Origin: an uncultured Aquimarina sp. | Lineage (GTDB): Bacteria > Bacteroidota > Bacteroidia > Flavobacteriales > Flavobacteriaceae | Length of the DNA: 64,000 bases | Direction of reading: 5' to 3' | Assembly (NCBI RefSeq): GCF_947500065.1 | Contig: NZ_CANMQT010000013.1 | Location: forward strand, 78,756-142,755 | The notes under the pieces: generated by a model | The model's database searches: none | What the model saw: only the letters and a program-made list of their open reading frames with translations | What the model was told of the DNA's origin: nothing | Shown: positions 8,537-17,845 of the stretch, in pieces | How positions within the stretch are numbered: position 1 is the first letter of the stretch | Layout of the letters: every line of letters begins with the position of its first letter | Translations under genes and position numbers: made by a program

Positions 8537-9643
8537 ATGGCTCAAAAAGATAAGATAAAAGTTTGTATAATGGTTTCTTCATTAGGTGTTGGAGGAGCAG
8601 AAAGATCAAGCGCTATTTTATCGAAAATGCTAGTGAATTCAGGGTATGATGTAACCATCATAAGCGTTCTGGATGATATAGTGTATGATTATGAAGGAGA
8701 CTTGATAAATCTCGAATTACTTACATCCTCAAATAAGTGGCTTTATAAACGTTGGCGTAAGTTTATTATTAGTAGAAAACTAGTAAGTGATAAGAAATTT
8801 GATTACATAATAGATGCGGCTCCAAGACCCTGGTGGTTTAGACAATGGTTTATTAATACTTTTGTATATCAAAAAACAGATACTGTATTTGTAGTACATA
8901 ACTATAATTTGAGTGGTTATTTTCCGGAGAGTAAGTTTTTAGGAAAAAGATTATATAAAAACTCATATGAACTAGTTGGAGTTTCTAAAGATTCAGTACT
9001 TCATTTTAAGGAAAAGTATAATTTAGAGAAAGGGAGGTGTATTTATAATGCCTTTGATGAATCTCATTGGAATAAGTTGTCAGAAGTAAAGATTGATGTG
9101 CCGGAAAAACCATATATTTTATCTTACGGTAGGATTTTGGATGAGTCAAAAAATTACAGCTTTTTAATTAAAACTTATGCACAATCTAAGTTGCCTGCAA
9201 AAGGAATAAAACTTTTGGTAATTGGTGATGGACCAGATAAAATTAAGATTCAAAATCTTGTTAAAGGATATAGTTTACAAGAATATGTAATTTTCGAAGG
9301 GTTTTCTGAAAACCCGTTTCCATATGTGAAACAGGCATTGTTTACTACTTTGACAAGTAACTATGAAGGTTTTCCAATGGTTTTGATAGAATCTTTGGCT
9401 ATGGAGACACCGGTTGTTTCTGTAGATTGCAAATCAGGTCCTTCAGAAGTTATTGTTACAGGGAAGAATGGTATCTTAGTACCGTTTAAAGATGAACTTG
9501 CATATAGTGAGGCTTTGAATAAAATGATTGGTGATCAAGATTTTTACAAACAATGTAAAGACGGAACGATCCCAAGTGTATCGAGTTTTAAAATAGAAAA
9601 TATAATTCCAAAATGGCAGGAAATACTTCCATCCAAAAGATAA
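8537..9643 (+). CDS. Glycosyltransferase family 4
   Basis: A GT-B retaining glycosyltransferase: the N terminus has VCIMVSSLGVGGAERS with the Gly-Gly-Ala-Glu loop of GT4 enzymes; the C-terminal domain has YILSYGRILDESKN, KLLVIGDGPDK, VIFEGFSENPFPYVKQA, and the donor site SNYEGFPMVLIESLAMETPV with the conserved E...E pair. The ATG at 8537 (368 aa) is chosen over an in-frame start at 8507, because the homologous strand begins only a few residues after it. The 3' end overlaps the ketoisomerase gene by 31 bases, consistent with an operon. The sugar transferred is unknown. Confidence 0.85.
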   Translation: MAQKDKIKVCIMVSSLGVGGAERSSAILSKMLVNSGYDVTIISVLDDIVYDYEGDLINLELLTSSNKWLYKRWRKFIISRKLVSDKKFDYIIDAAPRPWWFRQWFINTFVYQKTDTVFVVHNYNLSGYFPESKFLGKRLYKNSYELVGVSKDSVLHFKEKYNLEKGRCIYNAFDESHWNKLSEVKIDVPEKPYILSYGRILDESKNYSFLIKTYAQSKLPAKGIKLLVIGDGPDKIKIQNLVKGYSLQEYVIFEGFSENPFPYVKQALFTTLTSNYEGFPMVLIESLAMETPVVSVDCKSGPSEVIVTGKNGILVPFKDELAYSEALNKMIGDQDFYKQCKDGTIPSVSSFKIENIIPKWQEILPSKR

Positions 9644-10053
9644 TAAGCACTACCACTGTAGAAGATTGTAAGATTATAGAGATTCCTAAAATTAAGGATC
9701 CAAGAGGAAACATAGCAGTTGTAGAGAAGGATGTTATCCCTTTCGAAACTAAACGAGTGTATTACCTATATGATGTTCCTAGCGATGCGAGTAGAGGAGG
9801 GCATGCACATATAAACTTGTGTCAGTTTTTAATTGCTTTAAGTGGGAGTTTTGATGTGATTTTACATGATGGAGAACGAGAAAAGAAGGTTACACTTAAT
9901 AAACCAAATAAAGGATTGTTAATTAAATCTGGGATATGGAGAGAGTTAGAAAATTTTTCTTCTGGTTCGGTTTGCCTTGTATTAGCTTCGGCAGTTTTTG
10001 AAGAAGAAGATTATATAAGAGATTTTAATGATTTTAAATTATTCAAAGGATGA
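9613..10053 (+). CDS. Sugar 3,4-ketoisomerase, WxcM-like (FdtA/QdtA family)
   Basis: The 146-residue cupin matches dTDP-4-keto-6-deoxyglucose 3,4-ketoisomerases of the FdtA/QdtA/WxcM type, which supply dTDP-3-keto-6-deoxyhexose to the FdtB/QdtB aminotransferase. Visible signatures are KDPRGNIAVVE, SRGGHAHINLCQFLIALSGS with the catalytic His pair, LNKPNKGLLIKSGIWRELENF and the C-terminal VLASAVFEEEDYIRDF. Whether the product has galacto (FdtA) or gluco (QdtA) configuration cannot be decided by eye, so no symbol is given. The gene overlaps the preceding GT by 31 bases and its 3' end overlaps the convergent GT2 gene by 15 bases. Confidence 0.9.
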   Translation: MAGNTSIQKIISTTTVEDCKIIEIPKIKDPRGNIAVVEKDVIPFETKRVYYLYDVPSDASRGGHAHINLCQFLIALSGSFDVILHDGEREKKVTLNKPNKGLLIKSGIWRELENFSSGSVCLVLASAVFEEEDYIRDFNDFKLFKG

Positions 10054-10989
10054 TAGTTTGATGCCAGCAATTAAAATTAGTTTACTCTTAATCATTTTCA
10101 AAAAAATGTAAAGAGGTTTAGGAGCCATTAGTAATATTTTTTGCTTTAGATTCAGATTTTTATAATCAATTTCTCCCTTGTATTTTTTTGCTGTTTTTTG
10201 ATCTCCCGCAGATTTGTAGAGCAAGGAAGTTGCATATCTGTTTAGATCCAAGTATTTTTTTAAACTAGGATTGGTTTCTTCCTCTTTCTTAAATTTACTT
10301 AGATCCTGAAAGTTTCTTTTCAGTGTATCCGTGTTTGAAATTCTATTGTTCGCATTTAAGTTATAGGTAGCGGTAACATAGGTAGCAAGTGCTACTTCAT
10401 ATCTAAGAGCAATTCGGATCCAAAGATCCGTGTCTTCTCCCGCTCCGTGCGTGATATCAGTATCAAAAACGCCAATAGTATTCAGAATGTTCTTAGGAAT
10501 AGCAACTGCCGAAGTCCATGCTATAGCATCTATAGTGCTCGATTCAAAGAAATCATCAACAATTATTAGTGTATTACTATTGATGTCGATGTTCTTAAAA
10601 TTGGCTAAAAAAGTAGATTTCGCATTAAATCTTTTTTCATAAGATGTTGTAAATAAACCTGCTTTTGGAAATTTTTGAAATAATCGAAATAGTACTTCAA
10701 GATGATTAGGATACCAATAATCATCTGCATCAAGAAAAGCAATTAATTCGCCACTAGCTTTTTCAATTCCCAAATTTCTAGCTTTTGAGACACCATTATT
10801 TTTGGTTATTAAGTATTGTATCCTTTCATCCTGATATCTGTTTACAATTTCTTCACTTTGATCAGTAGAACCATCATTGATGATCACAATCTCATAATCT
10901 GTATAACTTTGGTCAAATACAGATTGCAATGTTTTAGCGATACTATTCTCTTTGTTGTAAAGTGGAATTATAATGGAGAAAAAAGGCAC
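10039..10989 (-). CDS. Glycosyltransferase family 2
   Basis: An inverting GT-A enzyme of 316 residues. It opens with FFSIIIPLYNKENSIAKTL, has the nucleotide-binding YEIVIINDGSTDQSEE, KNNGVSKARNLGIEKASG and the DXD-type LIAFLDADDYWYP around residues 85-97, and an acceptor region with GAGEDTDLWIRIAL carrying the catalytic-base-like ED. The start codon is GTG, sharing one base with the TAG stop of the upstream GT2 gene (TAGTG), so the two are translationally coupled. The C-terminal third is basic and amphipathic, possibly membrane-associated. Confidence 0.85.
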   Translation of the reverse strand: MPFFSIIIPLYNKENSIAKTLQSVFDQSYTDYEIVIINDGSTDQSEEIVNRYQDERIQYLITKNNGVSKARNLGIEKASGELIAFLDADDYWYPNHLEVLFRLFQKFPKAGLFTTSYEKRFNAKSTFLANFKNIDINSNTLIIVDDFFESSTIDAIAWTSAVAIPKNILNTIGVFDTDITHGAGEDTDLWIRIALRYEVALATYVTATYNLNANNRISNTDTLKRNFQDLSKFKKEEETNPSLKKYLDLNRYATSLLYKSAGDQKTAKKYKGEIDYKNLNLKQKILLMAPKPLYIFLKMIKSKLILIAGIKLSSFE

Positions 10990-11867
10990 TATGTTTTGTT
11001 TTTAGTTAAGCAAAAGTAACCTAAACGATAGAAATCGTAGCATAAAATGGATGGATAAGACGAATGTAGATTTTTTTTAAGTAAATTTTTCGAGATTCTA
11101 AAAACAAAAGAAACAACTTTGTCAATTTTTAATTTATTCATTTTATAGTATAAACTAGAAACCTTGTATCGGTCATAAGCTAGTTTGTTGGTATCGATTA
11201 ATTTAATTAAATTCTCTACGGCAAATTCGGTTTTTCTTATAAAAGTTTCCGCATCATCATTGGCATCATGAATTACTGGATTTATAATGTAATGAATAGG
11301 AATTTCTCTTTTAGAAATGGCATCAAAAAAGACGACATCTTCGCATCCGTATTTTTGTAAGGATTCATCAAATGTTATGATATCAAAAATATTTTTGTTT
11401 ATTAAAAAATTTGAGGAACAAACAATAGATCTTTTGTTTGCTGCACTTTGCGAAACTGATTCTCTTTTTTTAGTATAAATCCAACGTAATTTATACGGTT
11501 TTTTTGGCGGTTCTTTTAAATAGGTCATTCCTCCAGTAACAACTTTACGATTGATATTTTCTAAATATGTTTTGATGAAATTTTCATTTTCAGGAAATGT
11601 ACCAGCATCAATAAATAAGAGTTTATCGTATGAAGCTTCAGAAGCTAAGAGGTTTCTTATAGCGCTTCTCCCTATATTTTTTGGCAACTTTCTAAAAGAA
11701 CATTCAGGTAAACTATTGATAGCACCATTTTCCTTTAGAAACAGATCGGATTGGTCATCAAACACCAATATTTCAAAAGAAATGCCACATAAAGAAACCT
11801 GTTTATAGACTTCTTTAATCAATGGAATTACATTGTAATTATAAACTGGGATCAAAATTGATAACAT
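10989..11867 (-). CDS. Glycosyltransferase family 2
   Basis: This 292-residue protein has the GT-A start MLSILIPVYNYNVIPLIKEV, the strand FEILVFDDQSD, a LPKNIGRSAIRNLLASEA segment and KLLFIDAGTFPENENF in place of the usual DXD, followed by KYGCEDVVFFDAIS where family members have ED. The DxD position reads DAG, so metal binding may differ from the neighbour GT2. It is the first gene of a two-gene minus-strand unit with the next GT2 and is divergent from the 2OG oxygenase gene. The acceptor is unknown. Confidence 0.8.
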   Translation of the reverse strand: MLSILIPVYNYNVIPLIKEVYKQVSLCGISFEILVFDDQSDLFLKENGAINSLPECSFRKLPKNIGRSAIRNLLASEASYDKLLFIDAGTFPENENFIKTYLENINRKVVTGGMTYLKEPPKKPYKLRWIYTKKRESVSQSAANKRSIVCSSNFLINKNIFDIITFDESLQKYGCEDVVFFDAISKREIPIHYIINPVIHDANDDAETFIRKTEFAVENLIKLIDTNKLAYDRYKVSSLYYKMNKLKIDKVVSFVFRISKNLLKKNLHSSYPSILCYDFYRLGYFCLTKNKT

Positions 11868-11926
11868 TTATAGATGCTTTACTAGAAGTTTATAATTATT
11901 TTTAGGACAAATTTGTAATTGGATAG

Positions 11927-12757
11927 ATGAGTAACCTTAATAGAGATAAAATTGCCGATCTTATTTTTTTAAAGCTCAAAGATAATGAAGAAGTTTTAAA
12001 AAATCACTTTGATCAGAAAAGTGAAGGTATAGGCTATTTTTACTTGGATGATCTGCTTCCTGTAGAATTGGTCAAAGATATTTTTGATAAATTTCCTCTT
12101 ACAAAAGATATAAAAGTTAAGAGAAGTATTAGAGAGTATAAATATGTGGCTGCTCAGATGAATAAGTACCATCCTTTATTAGAGGAAGTTATTTATGCAT
12201 TTCAGGATGCTAGAATTGTAGATCTTATTGCAAAAATATGTGGTTATAGTGGTGTAATACCTGATGAAAATCTTTATGCAGGAGGTATTTCTATGATGGG
12301 AAAAGGGAATTATTTAAATCCACATTTAGATAACTCTCATGATAAAGATATAAAGTATTGGCGTGTGCTTAATCTGTTATATTATGTTACTCCGGATTGG
12401 AAACCTGAAAATGGAGGAAGCCTGGAATTATGGCCAAAAGGGTTAAAGAGTAATCCTATATCAATAAACTCAAAGTTCAATAGATTGGTAGTTATGGCAA
12501 CTCATAAGAATTCTTGGCATTCTGTAGGTAAAGTAAAAGTTGATCATGTGAGATGCTGTGTTTCTAATTATTATTTCTCTACGGAACCTGTTGATGCTAA
12601 AAGGTCTTTTCATGTAACTACTTTTAGAGGTAGACCTGGTCAATATTTTAAAGATAAAATATTAAAACTGGATTCATCGATAAGAATGGGAGTTCGAAAA
12701 ATATTTAAAAAAGGAATTCGAGAAAATCCTCATGTATATAAGAAGGACGATTCTTAA
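11927..12757 (+). CDS. 2OG-Fe(II) oxygenase family protein in glycan locus
   Basis: The 276-residue protein has the double-stranded beta-helix pattern of 2-oxoglutarate/Fe(II) dioxygenases. The HxD pair lies in YLNPHLDNSHDKD (about residues 128-140), the distal His in THKNSWHSVGKV, and the 2OG-binding Arg in DHVRCCVSNYYFS. Related prolyl-4-hydroxylase-like proteins occur in some surface polysaccharide loci, where hydroxylation of a sugar, lipid or protein has been proposed; the substrate here is unknown. The gene stands alone on the plus strand between two minus-strand groups, ten bases from the convergent methyltransferase stop. Confidence 0.75.
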   Translation: MSNLNRDKIADLIFLKLKDNEEVLKNHFDQKSEGIGYFYLDDLLPVELVKDIFDKFPLTKDIKVKRSIREYKYVAAQMNKYHPLLEEVIYAFQDARIVDLIAKICGYSGVIPDENLYAGGISMMGKGNYLNPHLDNSHDKDIKYWRVLNLLYYVTPDWKPENGGSLELWPKGLKSNPISINSKFNRLVVMATHKNSWHSVGKVKVDHVRCCVSNYYFSTEPVDAKRSFHVTTFRGRPGQYFKDKILKLDSSIRMGVRKIFKKGIRENPHVYKKDDS

Positions 12758-12766
12758 AGAAATAGA

Positions 12767-13747
12767 TTAGTGTATGTCGTTTTCATAAATTCCAAAAACA
12801 AAGTCACTCGGATGATTTTTTAAGTATTCATCTTCAAATTCGAAAAGTTTGTTTAGCACTTTTTCCTTTTCCTCATCTAGTTCTACAAAGTGATGGGAAA
12901 TATCTTTAAGAGCATTAGCTAAGAGATTACCACCATAGGCAGCCTCATAAATTGTTTTGTAATTTTTATGAATCGAAGGCATAATTTGAGCTGATTCCAC
13001 ACATTCAGAGGGATCTGCAAGTATCATTCGAATAATTCCGGACCCATAAATTCTATTCTTGTATAAGTTTAATTTAAACCTTTTTTTATAAGATTTAGGA
13101 ATAAGCTTTAATGCTTTATTTGTTTCAATTATTTGATGTCTAGGGAATTGTAACCTGTTAGATCCTACAAATTCGTTTATAATAAGTTTTCCATCATTTT
13201 TTAAAGTATTCTTTATCTTCTTACCTACAAGTTCATCTATATTTTTAAAGTGATGTAGCGATGCATGAAAAAATACAATATCGAAATAATCCTCAGGAAA
13301 TTCATATTCATAAAGATCCTGAATTTGAAAATGAATATTGTCTAGTTTTTGTTCGACTGCTATTTTTTTCGCTGAGTTAAAAAGTACTTCATTAATATCA
13401 ATACATTGTATCTCTTCAAAATTATTGTAGCCGGCAAATTTAAGTTCGTGACTACAGACACCACTTCCTAAGGACAGCATTTTTAAACCTTTAGAATTGG
13501 ATAAAAACTTCTTCATTACAAAATCTTCATACTCTAGTTCTTGATCTCCTGTAATGAGCTTATTCCAGCGTTTATGAATTTTCGGGATAATCCACCAATT
13601 AGCAGACTGAATGTCTAATTCATTAAAAGCACTTTTGGTTCTTTTGATGCTATTCAAATTCAGTTTAGACGTAATAAAAGGTAAACCACGTTGTCTAAAC
13701 TTAGTGTAGGTCTCTATAATGTCATCCAGAGTAATCAGTCTCATCAC
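12767..13747 (-). CDS. Class I SAM-dependent methyltransferase
   Basis: The 326-residue protein carries a seven-strand methyltransferase core after an about 100-residue N-terminal extension: motif I KMLSLGSGVCSHELKFA, the acidic end of strand 2 IQCIDINEVLFNSAKKIA, and motif IV/post-IV DIVFFHASLHHFKN. A C-terminal 100-residue extension rich in charged residues follows. Its ATG overlaps the stop of the upstream methyltransferase by four bases (ATGA type), so both are made together. Probable role is methylation of a sugar in the surface glycan; the target is inference. Confidence 0.75.
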   Translation of the reverse strand: MMRLITLDDIIETYTKFRQRGLPFITSKLNLNSIKRTKSAFNELDIQSANWWIIPKIHKRWNKLITGDQELEYEDFVMKKFLSNSKGLKMLSLGSGVCSHELKFAGYNNFEEIQCIDINEVLFNSAKKIAVEQKLDNIHFQIQDLYEYEFPEDYFDIVFFHASLHHFKNIDELVGKKIKNTLKNDGKLIINEFVGSNRLQFPRHQIIETNKALKLIPKSYKKRFKLNLYKNRIYGSGIIRMILADPSECVESAQIMPSIHKNYKTIYEAAYGGNLLANALKDISHHFVELDEEKEKVLNKLFEFEDEYLKNHPSDFVFGIYENDIH

Positions 13748-14487
13748 TTTATAACTTCTAATACAACTTCTTGAAGTTGTAAACCATTAACATTATTCTC
13801 AGTATCCATAAAGTATTCTTTTGCTTGTATTGTAGTGAAATTATTTTCTTTCAATCGTTTTTTTAACCCTTCAACAGAATAAATTCTAACATGATCTTCT
13901 TGTCCAAAATGTTTTAATCGTTCTTCGGGAGATATGATATTTTCGTTTTCATAAATATTTCCACTCTTAAACGGAGTTTGAATCAAAATTGTTTTTTTTG
14001 GTTTTAGAACTCGGTATAATTCCTGAATTGCTTTTTTGTCATCAATAATATGTTCTAAAATATGATAGCAAATTATAAAATCGAAGTAATTATCGGCTAC
14101 AGGTATTGAAGTTATATCAAAATTATAATCTGCGATAAATTCATTTTCAAAATCACTACTGTAATAAGAAATATTGCTGTTGTTTTTTAGCCTCCGATAT
14201 AAAGATCTGGATGGAGAAAAATGTAATATTTTTCCTTTTAATTCGTGTTCATTTTGAATTATTTGATAAAGGCGTCTTGTTCTAGATATACTACCACAAT
14301 AAGGACAGATCTTTTCTCCGGATTTTGACGTTATGTATTTCTTTAAATTGTGATTACATATGTTACAGGTATGTTTTTTGCCAGCGTATAAAAGCGCATA
14401 TGGAAACCTAATGACCTCTTCGTACTTAAACAAAAAATATCTTGGAATAACTTTTTTAAAGATTTTTTTTATTGTTTGATACATCAT
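13744..14487 (-). CDS. SAM-dependent methyltransferase with N-terminal zinc ribbon
   Basis: The 247 residues consist of an N-terminal CxxC...CxxC zinc ribbon (CNICNHNLKKY and KICPYCGSISRTRR, about residues 40-70) and a class I methyltransferase core. In the core, motif I is degenerate (KILHFSPSRSLYRRL instead of a Gly-rich loop), strand 4 is FIICYHILEHIIDDKKAIQE and post-I acidic residues lie near YSSDFENEFIADYNFDI. The zinc ribbon plus methyltransferase arrangement is common in sugar methyltransferase-like proteins of polysaccharide clusters. The gene starts seven bases before (on the minus strand, after) ftsE, so it may be cotranscribed with ftsE. Confidence 0.7.
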   Translation of the reverse strand: MMYQTIKKIFKKVIPRYFLFKYEEVIRFPYALLYAGKKHTCNICNHNLKKYITSKSGEKICPYCGSISRTRRLYQIIQNEHELKGKILHFSPSRSLYRRLKNNSNISYYSSDFENEFIADYNFDITSIPVADNYFDFIICYHILEHIIDDKKAIQELYRVLKPKKTILIQTPFKSGNIYENENIISPEERLKHFGQEDHVRIYSVEGLKKRLKENNFTTIQAKEYFMDTENNVNGLQLQEVVLEVIK

Positions 14488-14494
14488 TATGCGC

Positions 14495-15178
14495 TTACCC
14501 TTTTCGTTGTACTACTTCAAAAACTTTACTGCCTTCGCATTTCAATGTTTTTGATGGGTATTTAAGTAGCAAAGCGTAATCGTGAGTCGCCATTAGAATG
14601 GTATTTCCGTTTTTGTTAATATCCTGCAACACTTCCATTACTTCTACAGAAGTTTGTGGATCTAGATTTCCTGTGGGCTCATCTGCAAGAATTAATTCTG
14701 GGTCATTAAGCAGTGCTCGGGCAATGGCAATTCGTTGCTGTTCTCCGCCAGATAATTGATAAGGGAATTTAAAATCTTTGGTTTTCATTCCTACTTTATC
14801 TAATACATCATCAATCTTACTATCCATAGCTTTCTGATCTGACCAACCTGTAGCTTTCAGTACAAATACCAAATTGTCTTTTACAGTTCTGTCATTAAGC
14901 AATTTAAAATCCTGGAATACAATCCCTAGTTTTCTTCTTAAAAAAGGAATTTGATTTTCTTTTAATGTACTGAGATCAAAATCTACGATACTCCCTTCTC
15001 CTTCTATCAAAGGGATATCTCCATAAAGCGTTTTCATAAAACTACTTTTTCCGGTACCTGTTTTTCCGATCAGATAAACAAAATCTCCTTTATTAACTTC
15101 TACGTTAACATCTGACAAAATTAAGCTTTCGCGTTGATAGATTGATGCATTTTTAAGGCTTAGAACCGTTTCGGACAT
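14495..15178 (-). CDS. ftsE: Cell division ABC transporter ATP-binding protein FtsE
   Basis: FtsE is the ATPase of the FtsEX complex that activates septal peptidoglycan hydrolases. The 227 residues match the family length. Walker A is GKTGTGKSS (38-46), the signature LSGGEQQR (142-149), Walker B LILADEPTGNLDPQ (162-175) and the switch His is in MATHDYALL. The FtsE-like D-loop region and N terminus (YQRESLILSDVNVEVNKGDF) fit better than LolD. No ftsX is adjacent, which is usual in Bacteroidota. It is divergent from the MBOAT gene across a 130-base AT-rich gap. Confidence 0.88.
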   Translation of the reverse strand: MSETVLSLKNASIYQRESLILSDVNVEVNKGDFVYLIGKTGTGKSSFMKTLYGDIPLIEGEGSIVDFDLSTLKENQIPFLRRKLGIVFQDFKLLNDRTVKDNLVFVLKATGWSDQKAMDSKIDDVLDKVGMKTKDFKFPYQLSGGEQQRIAIARALLNDPELILADEPTGNLDPQTSVEVMEVLQDINKNGNTILMATHDYALLLKYPSKTLKCEGSKVFEVVQRKG

Positions 15179-15308
15179 AATATGAGATGCTAATTTTATT
15201 AATTTTAGTAAAAGTAAAAAGTTTATGCAATAATGTATTTATTAAAAATGTTTTTTTATCCACGTTAATTTTAAGTATTTTTCCAAAGAATTCATACCAC
15301 TTTTCATT

Positions 15309-16730
15309 TTGCAATTTAATACTGTAGATTTTGCGCTATTTTTCCCACTTGTTTTTGTTCTGTATTGGTTTGTATTTAATAGATCGATAAAGATTCAAAA
15401 TGTTTTTCTTGTCGTCGTTAGTTACTTATTTTACTCTTTTTGGGATTGGCGATTTTTAGTATTAATCTTTTTAAGTTCTGCGATTGATTTTATAGTAGCC
15501 GGACAACTGAAAACTTCTATTGGTAATCAAAAGAAACTATTATTAGGAGTCAGTATATTTTTTAATCTGGGAGTACTTTTTGTTTTTAAATACTTTAATT
15601 TTTTTATAGAAACGTTTACAGAGGTCTTTTTGTTATTCGGTAGACCAATATCTTATAGCTCTGTGCAACTTATTCTTCCTGTTGGCATTAGTTTTTATAC
15701 TTTTCAGACATTGAGTTATACTATAGATGTATATAGAGGAAGAATGCGACCGACTAATGATATTGTTTCATTTTTTGCCTTTGTTTCTTTTTTCCCTCAA
15801 TTGGTTGCAGGACCGATCGAAAGAGCTTCGAATCTATTACCTCAGTTTCAGAAAATTAGAGTGTTTAATTACAGCAAGAGCATCGATGGATTACAATTAA
15901 TTCTAGGAGGTTTGTTTAAGAAAATGGTGATTGCAGATAATTGCGCACTGATTGTTAATAATCTATTCGAAAATTATACAGAATATTCTGGTAGCACCTT
16001 GTTTTGTGGAGCCATATTTTTTGGTTTTCAGATTTATGGTGATTTCTCTGGGTATTCGGACATAGCTATTGGTTCAGCAAGATTATTGGGGTTTGATCTC
16101 ATGAAAAATTTTAACTTTCCATACTTATCAAAGAATCTGATTGAGTTTTGGAGGCGTTGGCATATTTCCCTTTCTACTTGGTTTAGAGATTATGTCTACA
16201 TAGCTTTAGGAGGTAATAGGGTTTCAAACTCCAGATTGATTTTTAATATTTTAATAGTTTTTTTACTAAGTGGATTATGGCATGGAGCTAATCTCACATT
16301 CTTAGTTTGGGGATTGATTCATGGGATCGTATTGATATGCACTATTTTTATAGGCAAGTATGCAAAATTTGGAATGTTCTTAAAGAAACAAAAATCCAAT
16401 GTTATTGATTTTTTAAGAATAGGAATTACATTTTTTATTGTTACTATAGCATGGGTGTTTTTCAGAGCGGAAACCATTACGGAAGCTTTTGGGTATTTAG
16501 ATAATATATTTTCTTTATCCTTGTTTTCTATTCCGAAGGGAAATAAATGGTTTTTATTATCCCTGATGGGATACATGATGATAGAGTGGTTTCAGAAAAA
16601 CAGAGAGCACTTGTTAGATATTCGACATATCTCTTCAAAACCGATTAGATATATAATTTATTATGCTACGGTGTTTTTGGTATTTTATTTCGGAGGTGAA
16701 TTACAAACTTTTATATATTTTCAGTTCTAA
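15309..16730 (+). CDS. MBOAT family O-acyltransferase (AlgI-like)
   Basis: A 473-residue polytopic membrane acyltransferase of the AlgI/DltB type that passes acyl groups across the inner membrane to a secreted polymer. Family features are the N-terminal FNTVDFALFFPLVF, FFPQLVAGPIER (161-172), WRRWHISLSTWFRDY (281-295) and the catalytic SGLWHGANLTFLVWG with His325. The start is TTG; the family begins directly with a M-x-F-N sequence, so no other start fits. It shares one base with the next gene, an SGNH protein, which is the normal partner that transfers the acyl group outside. Confidence 0.92.
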   Translation: MQFNTVDFALFFPLVFVLYWFVFNRSIKIQNVFLVVVSYLFYSFWDWRFLVLIFLSSAIDFIVAGQLKTSIGNQKKLLLGVSIFFNLGVLFVFKYFNFFIETFTEVFLLFGRPISYSSVQLILPVGISFYTFQTLSYTIDVYRGRMRPTNDIVSFFAFVSFFPQLVAGPIERASNLLPQFQKIRVFNYSKSIDGLQLILGGLFKKMVIADNCALIVNNLFENYTEYSGSTLFCGAIFFGFQIYGDFSGYSDIAIGSARLLGFDLMKNFNFPYLSKNLIEFWRRWHISLSTWFRDYVYIALGGNRVSNSRLIFNILIVFLLSGLWHGANLTFLVWGLIHGIVLICTIFIGKYAKFGMFLKKQKSNVIDFLRIGITFFIVTIAWVFFRAETITEAFGYLDNIFSLSLFSIPKGNKWFLLSLMGYMMIEWFQKNREHLLDIRHISSKPIRYIIYYATVFLVFYFGGELQTFIYFQF

Positions 16731-17665
16731 TGATGAAGGCTTTTATTCAAAAAACACTGGTATTTCTAATTCCCATCTTACTGGTTTGGGGAGGTTTAGA
16801 GTATTTTTATAGAGCTACAGCATCTAATTATTCGTATAAACATCAAACAATTACAGAGAATTATAAGGATATAGAAACTTTGATCTTGGGAGATTCACAT
16901 GCGTTATATGGTATTAATCCACAATATATAGATGCTAAGGCGTTTAATCTTGCTAATATTAGTCAGTCTTTATATTTTGATGAATTACTTTTTAAGAAAC
17001 ATATTGATAGTCTTAATAACCTGAAGCAACTCATTCTAACAATTAGTTATTTTAGTTTGAGTAAATTAGAAAATTCCGAAGAAAGCACCTGGCGAAAATA
17101 TTTTTATAGTAATCTAATGGACGTAGACGTTCCGGTTATTTCCAGATTTGATGTCCGAGAATACAGCCTGTCTCTTGCTAGGCGATTTAGGGCTTCGGTA
17201 GAATTTATTAAATATTATTATGAAAACGGAGAGTCACTTGTGGGATGTGATTCTAACGGATGGGGTACATTGTATGAAACTACAACTGGAGTATCTCTGG
17301 ATAAAGAAAGTTGGAGTACAGCAAAAAGGCATGAAGATTTTTTAATGGACTTTGAAGAAAACATAACTAGACTACAATCCATTATTGAATACTGTAAAAA
17401 AATAAAATGTAAGGTCTATCTAGTGGATATGCCAGTTTATCATTCCTATATATCTTTACTTAACCCAGATAAGTTTCAGAAAATAACTAATTCTTGTAAC
17501 AAACTGGCTCAGGATAATGTTAATGTAACTTATATTAATTTACGTCAGGATTTTAGATTAGAAGATTCTGATTTTTATGATCCTGATCACCTGAATCATA
17601 AAGGAGCTAAAAAATATACTGAAATCATAAATCAAATTATATCTGATTCAAAAAATGATGATTGA
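16730..17665 (+). CDS. SGNH-fold periplasmic acyltransferase partner of MBOAT
   Basis: The 311-residue protein has one N-terminal membrane anchor (about residues 6-25) and an SGNH/GDSL-like extracytoplasmic domain. Block I is LILGDSHALYG with Ser56, and the C-terminal FYDPDHLNHKGAKKYTE provides the Asp-His of the triad. Such proteins (AlgJ/AlgX/DltD-like) complete O-acetylation of exopolysaccharide or cell-wall polymers. Its ATG overlaps the MBOAT stop (TAATG), so the pair is coupled. The polymer acetylated is probably the glycan made by the upstream locus, but this is inference. Confidence 0.78.
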   Translation: MMKAFIQKTLVFLIPILLVWGGLEYFYRATASNYSYKHQTITENYKDIETLILGDSHALYGINPQYIDAKAFNLANISQSLYFDELLFKKHIDSLNNLKQLILTISYFSLSKLENSEESTWRKYFYSNLMDVDVPVISRFDVREYSLSLARRFRASVEFIKYYYENGESLVGCDSNGWGTLYETTTGVSLDKESWSTAKRHEDFLMDFEENITRLQSIIEYCKKIKCKVYLVDMPVYHSYISLLNPDKFQKITNSCNKLAQDNVNVTYINLRQDFRLEDSDFYDPDHLNHKGAKKYTEIINQIISDSKNDD

Positions 17666-17845
17666 TGTAATTATCTGTAAAATATTTCGTTATTAAGAAG
17701 AAGATTAGGGTATCTTTAACACAAAATTTATTCACGGGAAGCGATATTTACTTTAAGAAAAATTGGTCAAGGAATAACCTTGAGATTTCTATTAAACTGT
17801 TATTCTGGTATAATCCAGAATTTAAACTTTGAAAGAAATATTTAC

